DNA of 64,000 bases from Gammaproteobacteria bacterium (GTDB lineage: Bacteria; Pseudomonadota; Gammaproteobacteria; Steroidobacterales; Steroidobacteraceae), in assembly GCA_016874295.1 (NCBI GenBank), contig VGUH01000009.1:1-64000 (forward strand). The letters are read 5' to 3'. Shown here piece by piece: positions 8,018 to 17,951 of this stretch; position 1 is the stretch's first letter, and each line of letters starts with the position of its first letter. The notes under the pieces are model-generated. The model had not been told where the DNA came from, did no database searches, and saw only the letters and a program-made list of their open reading frames with translations. Position numbers and translations under genes: made by a program.

Positions 8018-9684
8018 ATCTTCCCGAGATCCACGTCGGCGTTCGCCCAGGCCTTCGCAAAGCGCTCGGCGACTTCCTTCGATTCCTGCGTCTTTCCCTG
8101 CTTCTTCAAGGCGCGGGCGAGACCGTGCAGTGACCACCCGTTCTCGGGATTGCGCTTCAGCTCGTCGCGAAATACCTGCTCGGCGTCAGCGGCCTTGCCC
8201 GCGTCGAGCAGCACGTTGCCGAGGGCCTGGCGCGCCGGCCAGTTCCAGCCGGGCGGCTCGTCGTAGGGCAGCGTGTCCTCGACGGTCATCGCGGTGTTCA
8301 GGGCCGCGATCGCGTCGTCGTAGCGCTTTTCCGCGCGCGCGATCTCCGCGGCGACGAAGCGCTCCGCGACCTGCACGCCGCCGATCAGCGAGTAGCGGTC
8401 CCAAGCCAGCATCTTCTCGATCACCGGGTCCTTGGCCGCCGGCTCGAGTGCGGCGTGGAACTGCTTCGCGTCGTCGAGACGCCCCTGGCCCACGGCCGCT
8501 ATCGCCTGGCCGTAGTTCCACATCGCCTGCATGTACGGCAGGTCGTCGGCCGGCTTCGGCATCGCCACGACGTTGTCCCAGCGGCCGAAGCGGACCGCGG
8601 CGAACAGCAGCGTCAGCGAGAAGTTCTGCATCGCCTCGAAACCCGGCGTGCGCATGAGCTGCGGGTCGCTGGTCCGCTCGCCGGTATGCGCCGCGGCGGC
8701 GCGCGCGATTTCTCCCGCGCCCTCCATCGTCGCCGCGAACCAGAGGAAATGGTGGTTGTGCGGCACGTAGCCGAGCGGGTAGACCCCCGGGCCCGGCTTG
8801 CAGATGGCGAGATAGCTGTCGTCGGCGACGATCGCCTTCTGGTTCGCCACGACGGCGTCGTGCCAGCGGCCGACGCGCGCGTAGATGTGCGCCGGCATGT
8901 GCACCAGGTGGCCGGAACCGGGCAGCAGCTCGCGCAACGTGTCCGCCGCCGCGACGCCCTTGGAAGGATCCGGCGAGGCCTCGACCGCGTGCACGTAGAG
9001 GTGCAGCGCCCCGGCATGCTCGGGGTCGCGTGCGATCACGGACTCGAGCGTGGAGACGACCTCGGCCGTGTGACCGTTCGGCTGCCCGGACGCGTCCCAG
9101 TAGTCCCAGGGCTGCAGGTTCATCATGGACTCGGCGAACAGCGACTGTGCGTCGAGGTCTTCCGGGTATTGGGCGACGAGCTCGCGCATGGCCGCGACGT
9201 AGGCCTCGTCGAGCGGTCGCCGGTTCTCCGGCGGGTTCTCGGCGTAGCGGGCCGCCAGCGCCTGGATGAAGGCCTTTTCCTTGTCCGTCGCGTCGGAGGC
9301 CGCGCGCTGGGCCCGCTGCAGCCGGTCCCAGGCTTTCGGGTTATTCGCCGGTTCCATGCCGGCGTTCACGTGCGGGCCGAGCACGAGCGCGGCGCCCCAC
9401 CAGCACATCGCGCAGTCCGGGTCGAGCTCCGCGGCCTTGAGGTAGGAGCGCTCCGCTGCGTCGTGATTGAAGCCGTAGGTCATCGCGAGCCCCTAGTCGA
9501 ACCAGCGCTGCACGTCGGCGTTCTTCGCCGTCACGGGCATGCTGTAGTCGCCGAGGCCCTCGATCAGGTTGGTGCCGACGGGCGCGAGCTCGGGCAGGGG
9601 CGGCTCCGCGGTGCGCCTGTAGAGATAGAGACCGGCGGCCACGACGACGATGGCGACCACCGCCACCCACAGGTTGCGATTCAT
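8014..9684 (-). pseudogene. Membrane-anchored TPR protein interrupted by an in-frame amber codon
   Basis: The full frame of 556 codons starts at an ATG (9684) with a strong GGGGAGG ribosome site. It encodes an N-terminal membrane anchor (VAVVAIVVVAAGLYLY) and VTAKNADVQRWFD, then TAG at 9493-9495. Reading continues in the same frame with GLAMTYGFNHDAAERSYLKA and the rest of a tetratricopeptide protein (~490 aa, including MPAHIYARVGRWHDA). Related proteins typically have Q at the TAG position (WFDQGL), so CAG to TAG is the simplest explanation. Without readthrough only a 63-residue peptide is made, unless translation restarts at the ATG at 9483, 10 nt further on. Function of this TPR family is unknown. 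A sequencing error is equally possible. Confidence 0.8.
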
Positions 9685-9777
9685 GCTGCCTCCCCCCGGA
9701 TTTACGAAGGGCTTCGGGATACTCCCATTTGCCGGAAAATTCAACCGGGCCCTAGAATCGCCGCAGAAGGAGTCCGC

Positions 9778-11406
9778 ATGACAATTCTCCACGCTCTGGG
9801 CCGGTTGGCGCCGGCGCTGGTGGCACTCGTGCTCGCGGGGCCCGCGGAGGCCGCCGAGGCGCCCGCACCCTCCGGTTACGACACCCTCGTGAATCTGTTC
9901 GCCGAATGGCGCGCCTTCGAGCGGCCGCCGCTGCGCGACGGCGCGCCGGATTACACGGCTGCGACCTTCGCGCGCCGGCACGCGGAACTTCCCGCCTGGC
10001 AGGCGCGACTCGCCGCCATCGACACGACAGGGTGGCCGGTCGCGGCACGCGTGGACCACCGACTGGTCGCGGCCGAGATGAACGGTTTCGACTTCTACGT
10101 GCGCGTATTGAAGCCCTGGGAGCGCGACCCGGCCTTCTACCAGACGATCTGGGACGAGCAGAGCGACACACCGGCGCACGAGGGCCCCGAGCACCACGCG
10201 ATCATCGACGTCTGGATGTATTCGTTCCCGCTCTCGCGGGCGGACGAGGCGAAGCTCGCCGCCGCGCTCGCCATCATCCCGCCGCTCAACGCGCAGGCGC
10301 GCCTGAACCTGACCGGCAACGCGCGCGACCTCTGGGTCACCGGCGCGGGCACGATCAGGAAGCAGATCGATTCGCTGGACGGGCTCGCGAAACGCATCGA
10401 GGGCAGCGGCCGGGCGCTCAAGCGGGCAATCGCCGCGGCCCGCGAATCGACCGTGCAGTTCGTCGAATGGCTGGACGCCGAAGCGCCGAGGAAGAACGGC
10501 CCGTCCGGCATCAGCCGCGAGAACTACAGCTGGGCGCTGCAGAACGTCCACCTCGTGCCGATGACCTGGGAGCAGGAAGTCGAACTGCTGCGCCGCGAGC
10601 TCGCGAGAACCCACGCCTCCTTGAAGGCGGAAGAGGAGCGCAACCGCGGCCTGTCGGAGATGCCGGTCATCCAGACGCCCGAGGAGTACGACCGCCGCGC
10701 CAACGAGGCGGTGACGCGCTTCCTCGACTTCCTGCGCGAACGCAAGCTCTACCCGATGCGCGACAGCATGGACCCGGCGCTGCGGGCGCAGCTCGGCAGC
10801 TACGTGCCGATCGAGACGCGCAATTTCTTCGCGATCGCGACGCACTACGAGCCGCTCGTGCTGTACACCCACTTCTACCACTGGTGGGACCTCGCGCGCA
10901 TGCGCGACGAGCTGCACCCGAGTCCGATCCGGCGCGAAGCGCTGCTCTACAACATCTGGGACAGCCGTGCCGAGGGCATGGCGACCGCGATGGAGGAGCT
11001 GATGCTGAACGCCGGGCTGTTCGACGACCAGCCGCGTGCACGCGAGGTGGTCTGGATCATGCTCGCACAGCGCGCCGCCCGTGGCCTAGCGTCGCTGCTC
11101 GCGCATGACAACCAGTTCGACATCGCGAAAGCCAAGGCCTTCCAAGTCGAGTGGACGCCGCGCGGCTGGATGAGCCCGCACCTTGACCTGCTCGGCTTTG
11201 AGCAGCAACTCTACCTGCGCCAGCCCGGCTACGGCACCAGCTACGTGACCGGCAAGCACCTGCTCGACGAGCTGATCCGCATCCGCGCCCACCAGCTCGG
11301 GCCGGATTTCTCGCTGTACCGGTTCTTCGACGAGGTGAACGGAGCCGGTATGATCCCGATGTCCATGATCCACTGGCAGCTCACCGGGCAGGAGACCCTG
11401 CAATGA
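9778..11406 (+). CDS. DUF885 family protein, exported
   Basis: The 542-aa product has a signal peptide (LAPALVALVLAGPAEA, cleavage ~26). A mostly helical body has the histidine/acid-rich stretches typical of DUF885 (HEGPEHHAIIDVW, THFYHWWDL). DUF885 proteins are widespread in Proteobacteria and Actinobacteria; some are suspected hydrolases but no activity is firmly established, so I give none. The start is well supported: AGAAGGAG lies 5 nt before the ATG at 9778. It is divergent from the TPR gene across 93 bp and overlaps the next amidohydrolase by 4 nt (ATGA), so these two genes are translationally coupled. Confidence 0.85.
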   Translation: MTILHALGRLAPALVALVLAGPAEAAEAPAPSGYDTLVNLFAEWRAFERPPLRDGAPDYTAATFARRHAELPAWQARLAAIDTTGWPVAARVDHRLVAAEMNGFDFYVRVLKPWERDPAFYQTIWDEQSDTPAHEGPEHHAIIDVWMYSFPLSRADEAKLAAALAIIPPLNAQARLNLTGNARDLWVTGAGTIRKQIDSLDGLAKRIEGSGRALKRAIAAARESTVQFVEWLDAEAPRKNGPSGISRENYSWALQNVHLVPMTWEQEVELLRRELARTHASLKAEEERNRGLSEMPVIQTPEEYDRRANEAVTRFLDFLRERKLYPMRDSMDPALRAQLGSYVPIETRNFFAIATHYEPLVLYTHFYHWWDLARMRDELHPSPIRREALLYNIWDSRAEGMATAMEELMLNAGLFDDQPRAREVVWIMLAQRAARGLASLLAHDNQFDIAKAKAFQVEWTPRGWMSPHLDLLGFEQQLYLRQPGYGTSYVTGKHLLDELIRIRAHQLGPDFSLYRFFDEVNGAGMIPMSMIHWQLTGQETLQ

Positions 11407-13433
11407 AGCGACTCGCCGCCGCCGCCCTCGCCTGCACCGCCGCGCTAACCGTGTCTGCCGCGCAGGGGGACACGACGCTCGACTACGACGTCCTGTACGT
11501 CGGCAAGAAGTCCGGCGCGCAGACGGTCGTGCTCGGAGACGGCGGCCGTGTGCGCGTCAGCTTCTCCTACCGCGACAACGGCCGCGGGCCGGATATCGAG
11601 GAAGACTTCACGCTGCTGCAGGACGGGACCTTCGGGCGCTACCGGCAGACCGGCCGGACGACCTTCGGTGCGGTCCTCGACGAGCGCTTCACGATCTCGG
11701 GCCGGCGCGCGAGCTGGCAGTCACCCTCGGAGCGCGGGCAGCAGGCGCTCACCGGCCCCGCGATCTACCTCCCCTCCCAGGGCAGCCCGGAGACCAATGC
11801 CGTAATCGTGCGCGCCACGCAGAAGGCGGGCGGCAGGCTCGCGGCCCTGCCGGGCAGCGAGCTGCGCAGCGAACGCCTGGCGAGCGCGCGGGTCGGTCCT
11901 GCGGGCAGCGAACGCGAGGTCGCGCTGTACGCGATTTTCGGCACCGGTCTGCAGCCGGATTACGTGTGGCTAGAGACCGCGGGCGACATGCCGCTTTTCG
12001 CCAGCATCAACATCGGCGGCAGCCGCGTGATGCGCGCGGGCTTTGCCGACGCGGGCGATGAGCTGGAACGCCTGCAGCGGGACGCCGAATCCGGCTGGCT
12101 GGCCGGCATTGCGAAGTCGGCGACCCAGGCGCTCCCGCAGCCGATCCTGATCCGCAACGTGCGCATATTCGACACTCGGGCCAGGAGCCTTGGCGAGCCC
12201 GCCGACGTCTACGTCAACGAGGGGCGCATCGCGGCGATCTATCCGGCCAGCTCGCCGGCCAGGGACCCCGCGACCGTGATCGACGGCGCGGGCCGCGCGC
12301 TGCTGCCGGGCCTGTTCGATATGCATTCGCACGAGGACGCCTGGAATGCGGCCCTGCAGATCGCGGGCGGCGTCACGACCTCGCGCGACCTGGGCAACTA
12401 CAACGACGACCTCGCGCGCCTCCGGGCCGATATCGCCGCGGGACGCGCCGTGGGCCCGCACATCGAGCCGGCGGGCTACATCGAAGGCGAGAGTCCGTTC
12501 GCTTCCCGCGGCGGGTTCGTGGTCGCAAGCGTCGCCGAGGCGGAGCAGGCGGTCGACTGGTACGCAGAGCGCGGCTACCGGCAGGTGAAGCTGTACAACT
12601 CGATCAAGCCCGAATGGGCCGGGCCGATCGCCGCCTACGCCCACGCGCGCGGCCTGCGCGTCAGCGGCCACGTCCCCGCGTTCTCGCGCTCCGAGCGCGT
12701 GGTGCGCGAGGGCTACGACGAGCTGCAGCACATCAACCAGATGGTGCTCAACTTCGTCTCCGACCAGGACACGGACTCGCGCACGATCCTGCGCTTCAAC
12801 CTGGTCGGCGACAGGGCCAAGGACCTCGACCTCGACTCGCCGCAGGTGAAGGATTTCATCCAGCTGCTGGCCGAGCGCCAGACGGTGATCGACGCGACCA
12901 TGGCGACCTTCGAGGCTTCCTATACGCAGAAGCCCGGCGACATGAATCCGTCACTGGCCATGGTCGTTGATCACCTGCCATTCGCGACCCAGCGCAGCCT
13001 GCGCGGCAACTCGACCGACGTGAGCGGCGGCAAGCTCGAGACCTACCGCGCCTCCTGGCAGCGCATGATGCAGCTCTTCGGGCGCCTGTACGCGGCGGGC
13101 GTGCCGCTGGTGGCAGGCACCGATCACATCGCGGGCTTCATGCTGCATCGCGAGCTCGAGCTCTACGTGGCGGCCGGCGTGCCGCCCGGCGAGGCGGTGC
13201 GCATCGCCACCGAGAACGGCGCGCGCTACGCCGGCGTGCTCGCCGACCGAGGCACGATCGAGCGCGGCAAGCGCGCCGACCTGATCCTGGTGGACGGCGA
13301 CCCGACCCGGAACATCTCCGACATCCGCAACGTGAGCTACGTCCTGAAGGACGGCGGCGGCTACGCGCCGGCGGAACTCTACGAGGCGTTCGGGATCCGC
13401 CGCTTCGTCGACCCGCCCGCGATCAGCCGCTGA
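11403..13433 (+). CDS. Exported amidohydrolase with N-terminal extra domain
   Basis: The 676-aa protein has a signal peptide (residues 1-~20, ending VSAAQG). A beta-rich N-terminal region of ~230 residues has no recognised family. The rest is an amidohydrolase barrel: ILIRNVRIFDTRA, the first metal site LFDMHSHEDAW, a lysine in RQVKLYNS, histidines in VSGHVPAF and ELQHINQM, and Asp in LVAGTDHIAGF. The tail RGTIERGKRADLILVDGDP is the classic imidazolonepropionase/dipeptidase-like ending. It probably cleaves amide or cyclic-amide bonds outside the cytoplasm. Coupling to the DUF885 gene suggests a shared pathway. It stops 12 nt before the convergent GGDEF-EAL gene. Confidence 0.82.
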   Translation: MKRLAAAALACTAALTVSAAQGDTTLDYDVLYVGKKSGAQTVVLGDGGRVRVSFSYRDNGRGPDIEEDFTLLQDGTFGRYRQTGRTTFGAVLDERFTISGRRASWQSPSERGQQALTGPAIYLPSQGSPETNAVIVRATQKAGGRLAALPGSELRSERLASARVGPAGSEREVALYAIFGTGLQPDYVWLETAGDMPLFASINIGGSRVMRAGFADAGDELERLQRDAESGWLAGIAKSATQALPQPILIRNVRIFDTRARSLGEPADVYVNEGRIAAIYPASSPARDPATVIDGAGRALLPGLFDMHSHEDAWNAALQIAGGVTTSRDLGNYNDDLARLRADIAAGRAVGPHIEPAGYIEGESPFASRGGFVVASVAEAEQAVDWYAERGYRQVKLYNSIKPEWAGPIAAYAHARGLRVSGHVPAFSRSERVVREGYDELQHINQMVLNFVSDQDTDSRTILRFNLVGDRAKDLDLDSPQVKDFIQLLAERQTVIDATMATFEASYTQKPGDMNPSLAMVVDHLPFATQRSLRGNSTDVSGGKLETYRASWQRMMQLFGRLYAAGVPLVAGTDHIAGFMLHRELELYVAAGVPPGEAVRIATENGARYAGVLADRGTIERGKRADLILVDGDPTRNISDIRNVSYVLKDGGGYAPAELYEAFGIRRFVDPPAISR

Positions 13434-13445
13434 GCACGGCCTGCG

Positions 13446-15624
13446 TCAGGCAGCCGGCGCGAGCGGCTTCGGGCGGCCGATCGCGTGGCCCTGGACGAAG
13501 TCGATGGCCATCGCGCGCGCGGCCTCGAGCGCGGCCACGTCCTCGACCTGCTCGGCAACCAGCCGGAAATTCAGCGTGCGCGCCATGCCGACCACCGCGC
13601 TCACCATCGCCTGGCTCACCGTGTCGCGCCCGAGGTCGCGCATGAACGAGCCGTCGATCTTGAGGTAGTCCATCGGCAGCGTCTTGAGGTTAGCGAACCC
13701 GCCGAGATCGGTGCCGAAGTCGTCGAGCGCGAAGCGGCAGCCCATGCCGTGCAGCACGTCCACGAAGCGCCGCGCATGGTCCATGTTGCCGATCACCGCG
13801 GTCTCGGCGACCTCGAAGCAGATCTGCGCGGGCTGAACGCCGGTGCGGTCGAGCTCGTCCACCACGAACTCGAGAAACGAAGGGTCGGCGAGCGTCTGGC
13901 CCGAGATGTTGATGGACAGGCTCCGCCCCGGCGGCAGCCGGATCGCGCCGGCCGAGAGCGCGGCGAGCGCCGAGCCCAGGACCCAGCGATCGATCATGGA
14001 CATCAGGCGATAGCGTTCCGCCGCGGGGAAGAATTCCGCCAGCGCGACCGGCTGGCCCTCGTCATGCAGGCGCACGAACACCTCGAGCGCGGGGCCGCTC
14101 GGCGCGCCCGGGCGCGCGGGCTCGATCGGCTGCACGTACAGCTCGAAGAAGCCGTCGCGCAGCGCCGACTGCAGCCGCTGCAGCCAGTGGATCTCGCCGC
14201 GGCTGCGGGCCACGGCCTCGTCGTGCGAGGAGTAGACGTAAACGCGGTTGTCAGGCTGCTTCTTGGCGACGTAGCAGGCGGAGTCCGCGGCGCTCAAGAC
14301 TTCCTCCAGCGAATTGCTCTCGGCGGTCAGCTCGACGATGCCGATGCTGACGCCGACGCTGAAGATGCGGTCTTTCCAGACGAAGCGGTACTCGGCGATC
14401 GCGCGCGCGATGTCGTCGGCGATCTGGCGCGCCTTGTCGAGCGGGCAGCCGACCAGCAGCACGCCGAACTCGTCGCCGCCGAGCCGCGCTACGGTATCCG
14501 AGTCGCGCACGCCCTCGCGCACCAGCGCCGCGACCTCGCGCAGCATGTTGTCGCCCGCGAGATGGCCGCTCGTGTCGTTGACGGCCTTGAACCGGTCGAG
14601 ATCGAGGTAGCACATCACGTGAGCCTGCCGGCCCGAGCGCGCGACCTCGAGCGCCTCGCCGAGCCGGCGCTCGAATTCGCGCCGGTTGACCAGGCCGGTG
14701 AGCGCGTCGTGGCTCGCCTGGTAGGACATTTGCTGCGTGAGGCCGCGCAACTCGCTCATATCGTGCAGCATCACCGCGACGCCGGCGAGGTCGCCGTCCG
14801 GCCCGCGGATCGGCGAGGCGGTCGCCTCGACGCCGAGCTCGACGCCCGTCGCGCGCGAGATCAGCAGCGACCGCCGGCCGAGGTTCACGCGGTTGCCGGT
14901 CACGAGGCACTGCTGCACCGGATCCGCGAGCGCGCGCCGGTCGTGCTCGTCGACGAAGCCGAGCATCGCGCCGAAGCCCTGGCCGACCGCGTCCTCGCGC
15001 CGCATGCCCGTGATCGCCTCCGCGGAGGCGTTGAGGTAGTCGATGACCCCGTGCGCATCGGTGGTGACGATTCCCTCGCCGAACGAATCGAGCGCGAACT
15101 GCGCGCGCGCCGGCGGCGCCGACGTGCCCTCGCCCTCCCGGCGCGGCAGCATCTCTGCGGCGGTGACCAGCACCAGGCGCCGGCCAGCGGCGTCGATCGC
15201 GGAGCCGCTGATCTCGAGCCGCGAGACCTGGCCGTGCGGGTCGGCAACCTCGATTTCGGCGAGTACCGGGCCGGGTTCGCCCGCGCGCGCGCGCGAGGGC
15301 GCCGGCCGCGAGCTCCGCGTACTCCGCCGACACGACCTCCGCGAGCGTGCGCCCCGCCAACCGGTCGGCCGGGATGCCGGTGAGGGTTGCAAAGGCGGAA
15401 TTGACGGCCTCGATGTGCTCGCCGTGCAGCAGCGCCGGCTCGCGCAGCGCCGCCAGCATCGCCTGCATGGCATCGCTTTCGGCCGGGCCGGCCGGCGGCT
15501 GCGGCAGCCCGTCCGGCAGGCGCGCCAGTGCCCGGTGCTGCCGCCAGGCGACCCACGCGAGCACTGCAGCCAGCACCGCCAGCGCAATGGCGGCGATCGT
15601 CGGGACCGTCATCTGGCCTGTCAT
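13446..15624 (-). pseudogene. PAS-PAS-GGDEF-EAL cyclic-di-GMP protein, frameshifted
   Basis: The N-terminus (start near 15624 or 15612) encodes a membrane helix (IAAIALAVLAAVLAWVAW) and a PAS domain up to ELAAGALARAR. At a CG dinucleotide tract (15282-15295) the frame shifts. The adjacent frame continues with AGEPGPVLAEIEV, a second PAS, a GGDEF domain with an intact GGDEF motif (RLGGDEFGVLL), and an EAL domain with EVFVRL, DDFGTDLGG, LKIDGSF and VAEQVED. Both catalytic domains look potentially active, so the ancestral protein would synthesise and/or degrade c-di-GMP at the inner membrane. One extra CG unit restores a single ~725-residue reading frame. Either the gene is slipped OFF, is a pseudogene, or the tract is miscalled. 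Confidence 0.8.
15282..15295. repeat. (CG)7 dinucleotide tract at a frameshift
   Basis: Seven CG units lie between the first PAS domain and the rest of the GGDEF-EAL gene. The two halves are out of register by exactly the amount that adding one CG unit (two bases) would correct. Dinucleotide tracts are classic slippage sites. Confidence 0.8.
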
Positions 15625-15728
15625 CCCCCTCGCATCCGCGGCCCGCGGGACCGCCAATTTCGTTTACATTGCGCGGCCTTGGGCAGCATATCCCACGCTT
15701 GAACCATGACCCGCAGCGATTCACCATA

Positions 15729-16391
15729 ATGGCGATGGACGCCCGAACGGAAGCCGCCCGGCGGCAGATGATCGACCAGCAGCTGCGCGCCTCGGCGGTG
15801 CTGGATCCGCGCGTGCTGGCGACGCTGGCGGCCGTGCCGCGCGAACGCTTCGTGCCCGAAGCCTACCGCGCGGTCGCATTCGCCGACGCGCCGATTCCGA
15901 TCGGCCACGGGCAGTGGATGCTGCCGCCGGCGCTCGAGGGACGGACCCTGCAGGCACTCGCGCCGGTTCGCGGCGAGCGGGTGCTCGAGATCGGCACGGG
16001 CAGCGGCTATTTCGCCGCCTGCCTCGCGCACCTGACCGGATCGGTGGACAGCATCGAGATCCACGCCGATCTCGCCGCCGGCGCTGCACGCGCGCTCGTC
16101 GACCTCGGCAGCGCACGCGTGTCGGTCGAAACCGGCGACGCCCTGGCGCGCGAGTACGACGCTGCCTACGAGATCGTCGCCGTCACGGGCTCGCTGCCCG
16201 CCGCAAGCCGCGAGCTCGAGCGGGCGCTCGTGATCGGCGGGCGCATGTTCGTCGCGATCGGCAGCGGACCCGTCATGGAGGCCTGCCGCGTGACCCGGAC
16301 GGGCGAAGACTCGTGGCTGACCGAAGCCCTGTTCGAGACCTGCATCGAGCCGCTCATTCTCAAGAAGGCGCCTTCCCGATTCAGCTTCTGA
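15729..16391 (+). CDS. Protein-L-isoaspartate O-methyltransferase family protein
   Basis: The 220-aa product has the Pcm-type N-terminal helix (RRQMIDQQLR) and the SAM-binding motif VLEIGTGSGYFAACLA (~85-100) of class I methyltransferases. Pcm repairs isoaspartyl residues with SAM. This branch, encoded just upstream of tolC as in Pseudomonas and relatives, lacks strict conservation of the substrate loop and its real substrate is uncertain. Two in-frame ATGs (15729 and 15735) are possible; I use the first. A strong terminator follows the stop, separating it from tolC. It is divergent from the GGDEF-EAL gene. Confidence 0.8.
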   Translation: MAMDARTEAARRQMIDQQLRASAVLDPRVLATLAAVPRERFVPEAYRAVAFADAPIPIGHGQWMLPPALEGRTLQALAPVRGERVLEIGTGSGYFAACLAHLTGSVDSIEIHADLAAGAARALVDLGSARVSVETGDALAREYDAAYEIVAVTGSLPAASRELERALVIGGRMFVAIGSGPVMEACRVTRTGEDSWLTEALFETCIEPLILKKAPSRFSF

Positions 16392-16404
16392 TCGGGTCAC
16401 GCCG

Positions 16405-16426
16405 AGGGGTCATTCGACCCCTTTTT
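16405..16426 (+). terminator. Rho-independent terminator after pcm-like gene
   Basis: The stem AGGGGTC / GACCCCT with loop ATTC is followed by a run of T residues (16422-16426), 13 nt after the methyltransferase stop. Confidence 0.85.
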
Positions 16427-16487
16427 CGGCCGTTCCGGCTCAAATGGGTCCCGGAATTGGCCGCCCCGGTGGCAGTATCGAGTCCAC

Positions 16488-16515
16488 TTGAGCATAGGTT
16501 AGCTGGTGATATACA
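16488..16515 (+). promoter_or_regulatory. Extended -10 promoter for tolC
   Basis: TTGAGC (16488-16493) is followed after 16 nt by TATACA (16510-16515), with TG at 16507-16508 giving an extended -10. The region is much AT-richer than its surroundings and leaves a ~45-nt leader before the tolC start. Confidence 0.55.
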
Positions 16516-16568
16516 CTAGTAGTACAGTAACTCTCTCCCCTCCGATCTTAGCGAAGGAATGCCTGCGC

Positions 16569-17951
16569 ATGAACACCCGATGCATGGTCCAAACCATCCT
16601 CGCCGTCGCGAGCCTCGCGAGCGGCGCCGTCTCGGCCGCCGATCTCAAGGACGTCTATGAGCGCGCGCTCACGAACGATCCCTTGATCCGCGAGGCCGAC
16701 GCCAACCGCCTCGCGACCCGCGAGTCGCGGCCGCAGGCGATCGCCGCCCTGCTCCCGCAGGTCAGGGCCGACGGCACCTGGTACGACACGATCGACTCGA
16801 ACAGCACCGGCACGTTCGTGGCGCCGGGCGTGCCGCTGACGCCCGACGTGCGCAACTTCGACGGCGACCGCGAGGCCTGGAATCTCTCGCTGCGCCAGAG
16901 CGTCTTCAGCTGGGAAAGCTGGGCGGCGCTCAGGCGCGCGGACTCCGAGCGCGCCCAGGCCGAAGCCGATTACCTGGTCGCGCAGCAGGACCTCGTGGTG
17001 CGCACCGCAGCGGCCTATTTCAACGTGCTCGCGGCGCGCGACACGCTCGAGGCCGGGCAGGCGGCGTACGACGCCATTGGCCGGCAGCTCGAACAGTCCG
17101 AGAAGCGCTTCGAGGTCGGCCTCATCGCTGTCACCGACGTGCAAGATGCGAAGGCCGCCTTCGACTCCGCCACCGCCGCGCTGATTCAGGCCAAGCGCAA
17201 CCTGGCGACGTCCGGCGAGATCCTGCGCGAGCTGACCGGCGATACCTGGGATGTGCTAGAGCGGCCGGGCGATGACATGCCGCTCAAGAGCCCGGATCCG
17301 GAGAGCCCGGACGACTGGGTCAAGCTCGCGATGGACCAGAATGCGCGGCTCATCTCCAGCCAGCTCGCCGCGGACATCACGCGGGCCAATGTCAACGTGG
17401 AACGCGGCGGGCATGTCCCGTCGGTGGACTTCGTCGTGAACCGCGGCTTCAACGAAACCACCGGCACGCTCAAGGGCACGACCGCGGGCGAGACGTCCGA
17501 CCGCGGATACGACACGGTTTACGGCCTCCAAGTCACGGTCCCGATTTTCTCCGGCGGCCAGACTTCCTCGCGCGTGCGCCAGGCGGAGTACCGCAACATC
17601 GCGGCCCGCGAGCGGCTCGAGCGCACGGCGCGCGAAACCGAGCGCTCGACGCGCGACGCCTACCTCGGCGTGAACTCCGAGGTCGCGCGCGTGAAGTCGT
17701 TGCAGCAGGCCGTGGAGTCGGCGAAGACGGCGCTCGAGGCAACGGAAGCCGGCTACGAGGTCGGCACGCGCACCTCAGTCGACGTGCTGCAGGCCCGCCA
17801 GCGCCTGTTCCAGTCGCAGACGGATTTCGCGCGCAGCCGCTACGACTATCTGCTCAATGTGCTGCGCCTGCAGCAGGCGGCCGGGACCCTGGACCGCAAG
17901 GGGCTCGAGGACATCAACGCACTACTGTCGGAGAACGTCACGGTCCGCTGA
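16569..17951 (+). CDS. tolC: TolC family outer membrane efflux channel
   Basis: The 460-aa protein has a signal peptide (VQTILAVASLASGAVSA, cleavage after SAA ~25). Two OEP-family repeats follow, with the typical start DLKDVYERALTNDPLIREA and the second-repeat signature TVPIFSGGQTSSRVRQAE. TolC trimers form the outer-membrane duct for type I secretion and RND/MFS multidrug pumps. The length fits the family. The upstream Met (16506) lies inside the promoter region, so I start at 16569, with AAGGA ~12 nt upstream. It has its own promoter after the pcm terminator. Its 3' end overlaps the convergent tsaC stop by 14 nt. Confidence 0.9.
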   Translation: MNTRCMVQTILAVASLASGAVSAADLKDVYERALTNDPLIREADANRLATRESRPQAIAALLPQVRADGTWYDTIDSNSTGTFVAPGVPLTPDVRNFDGDREAWNLSLRQSVFSWESWAALRRADSERAQAEADYLVAQQDLVVRTAAAYFNVLAARDTLEAGQAAYDAIGRQLEQSEKRFEVGLIAVTDVQDAKAAFDSATAALIQAKRNLATSGEILRELTGDTWDVLERPGDDMPLKSPDPESPDDWVKLAMDQNARLISSQLAADITRANVNVERGGHVPSVDFVVNRGFNETTGTLKGTTAGETSDRGYDTVYGLQVTVPIFSGGQTSSRVRQAEYRNIAARERLERTARETERSTRDAYLGVNSEVARVKSLQQAVESAKTALEATEAGYEVGTRTSVDVLQARQRLFQSQTDFARSRYDYLLNVLRLQQAAGTLDRKGLEDINALLSENVTVR

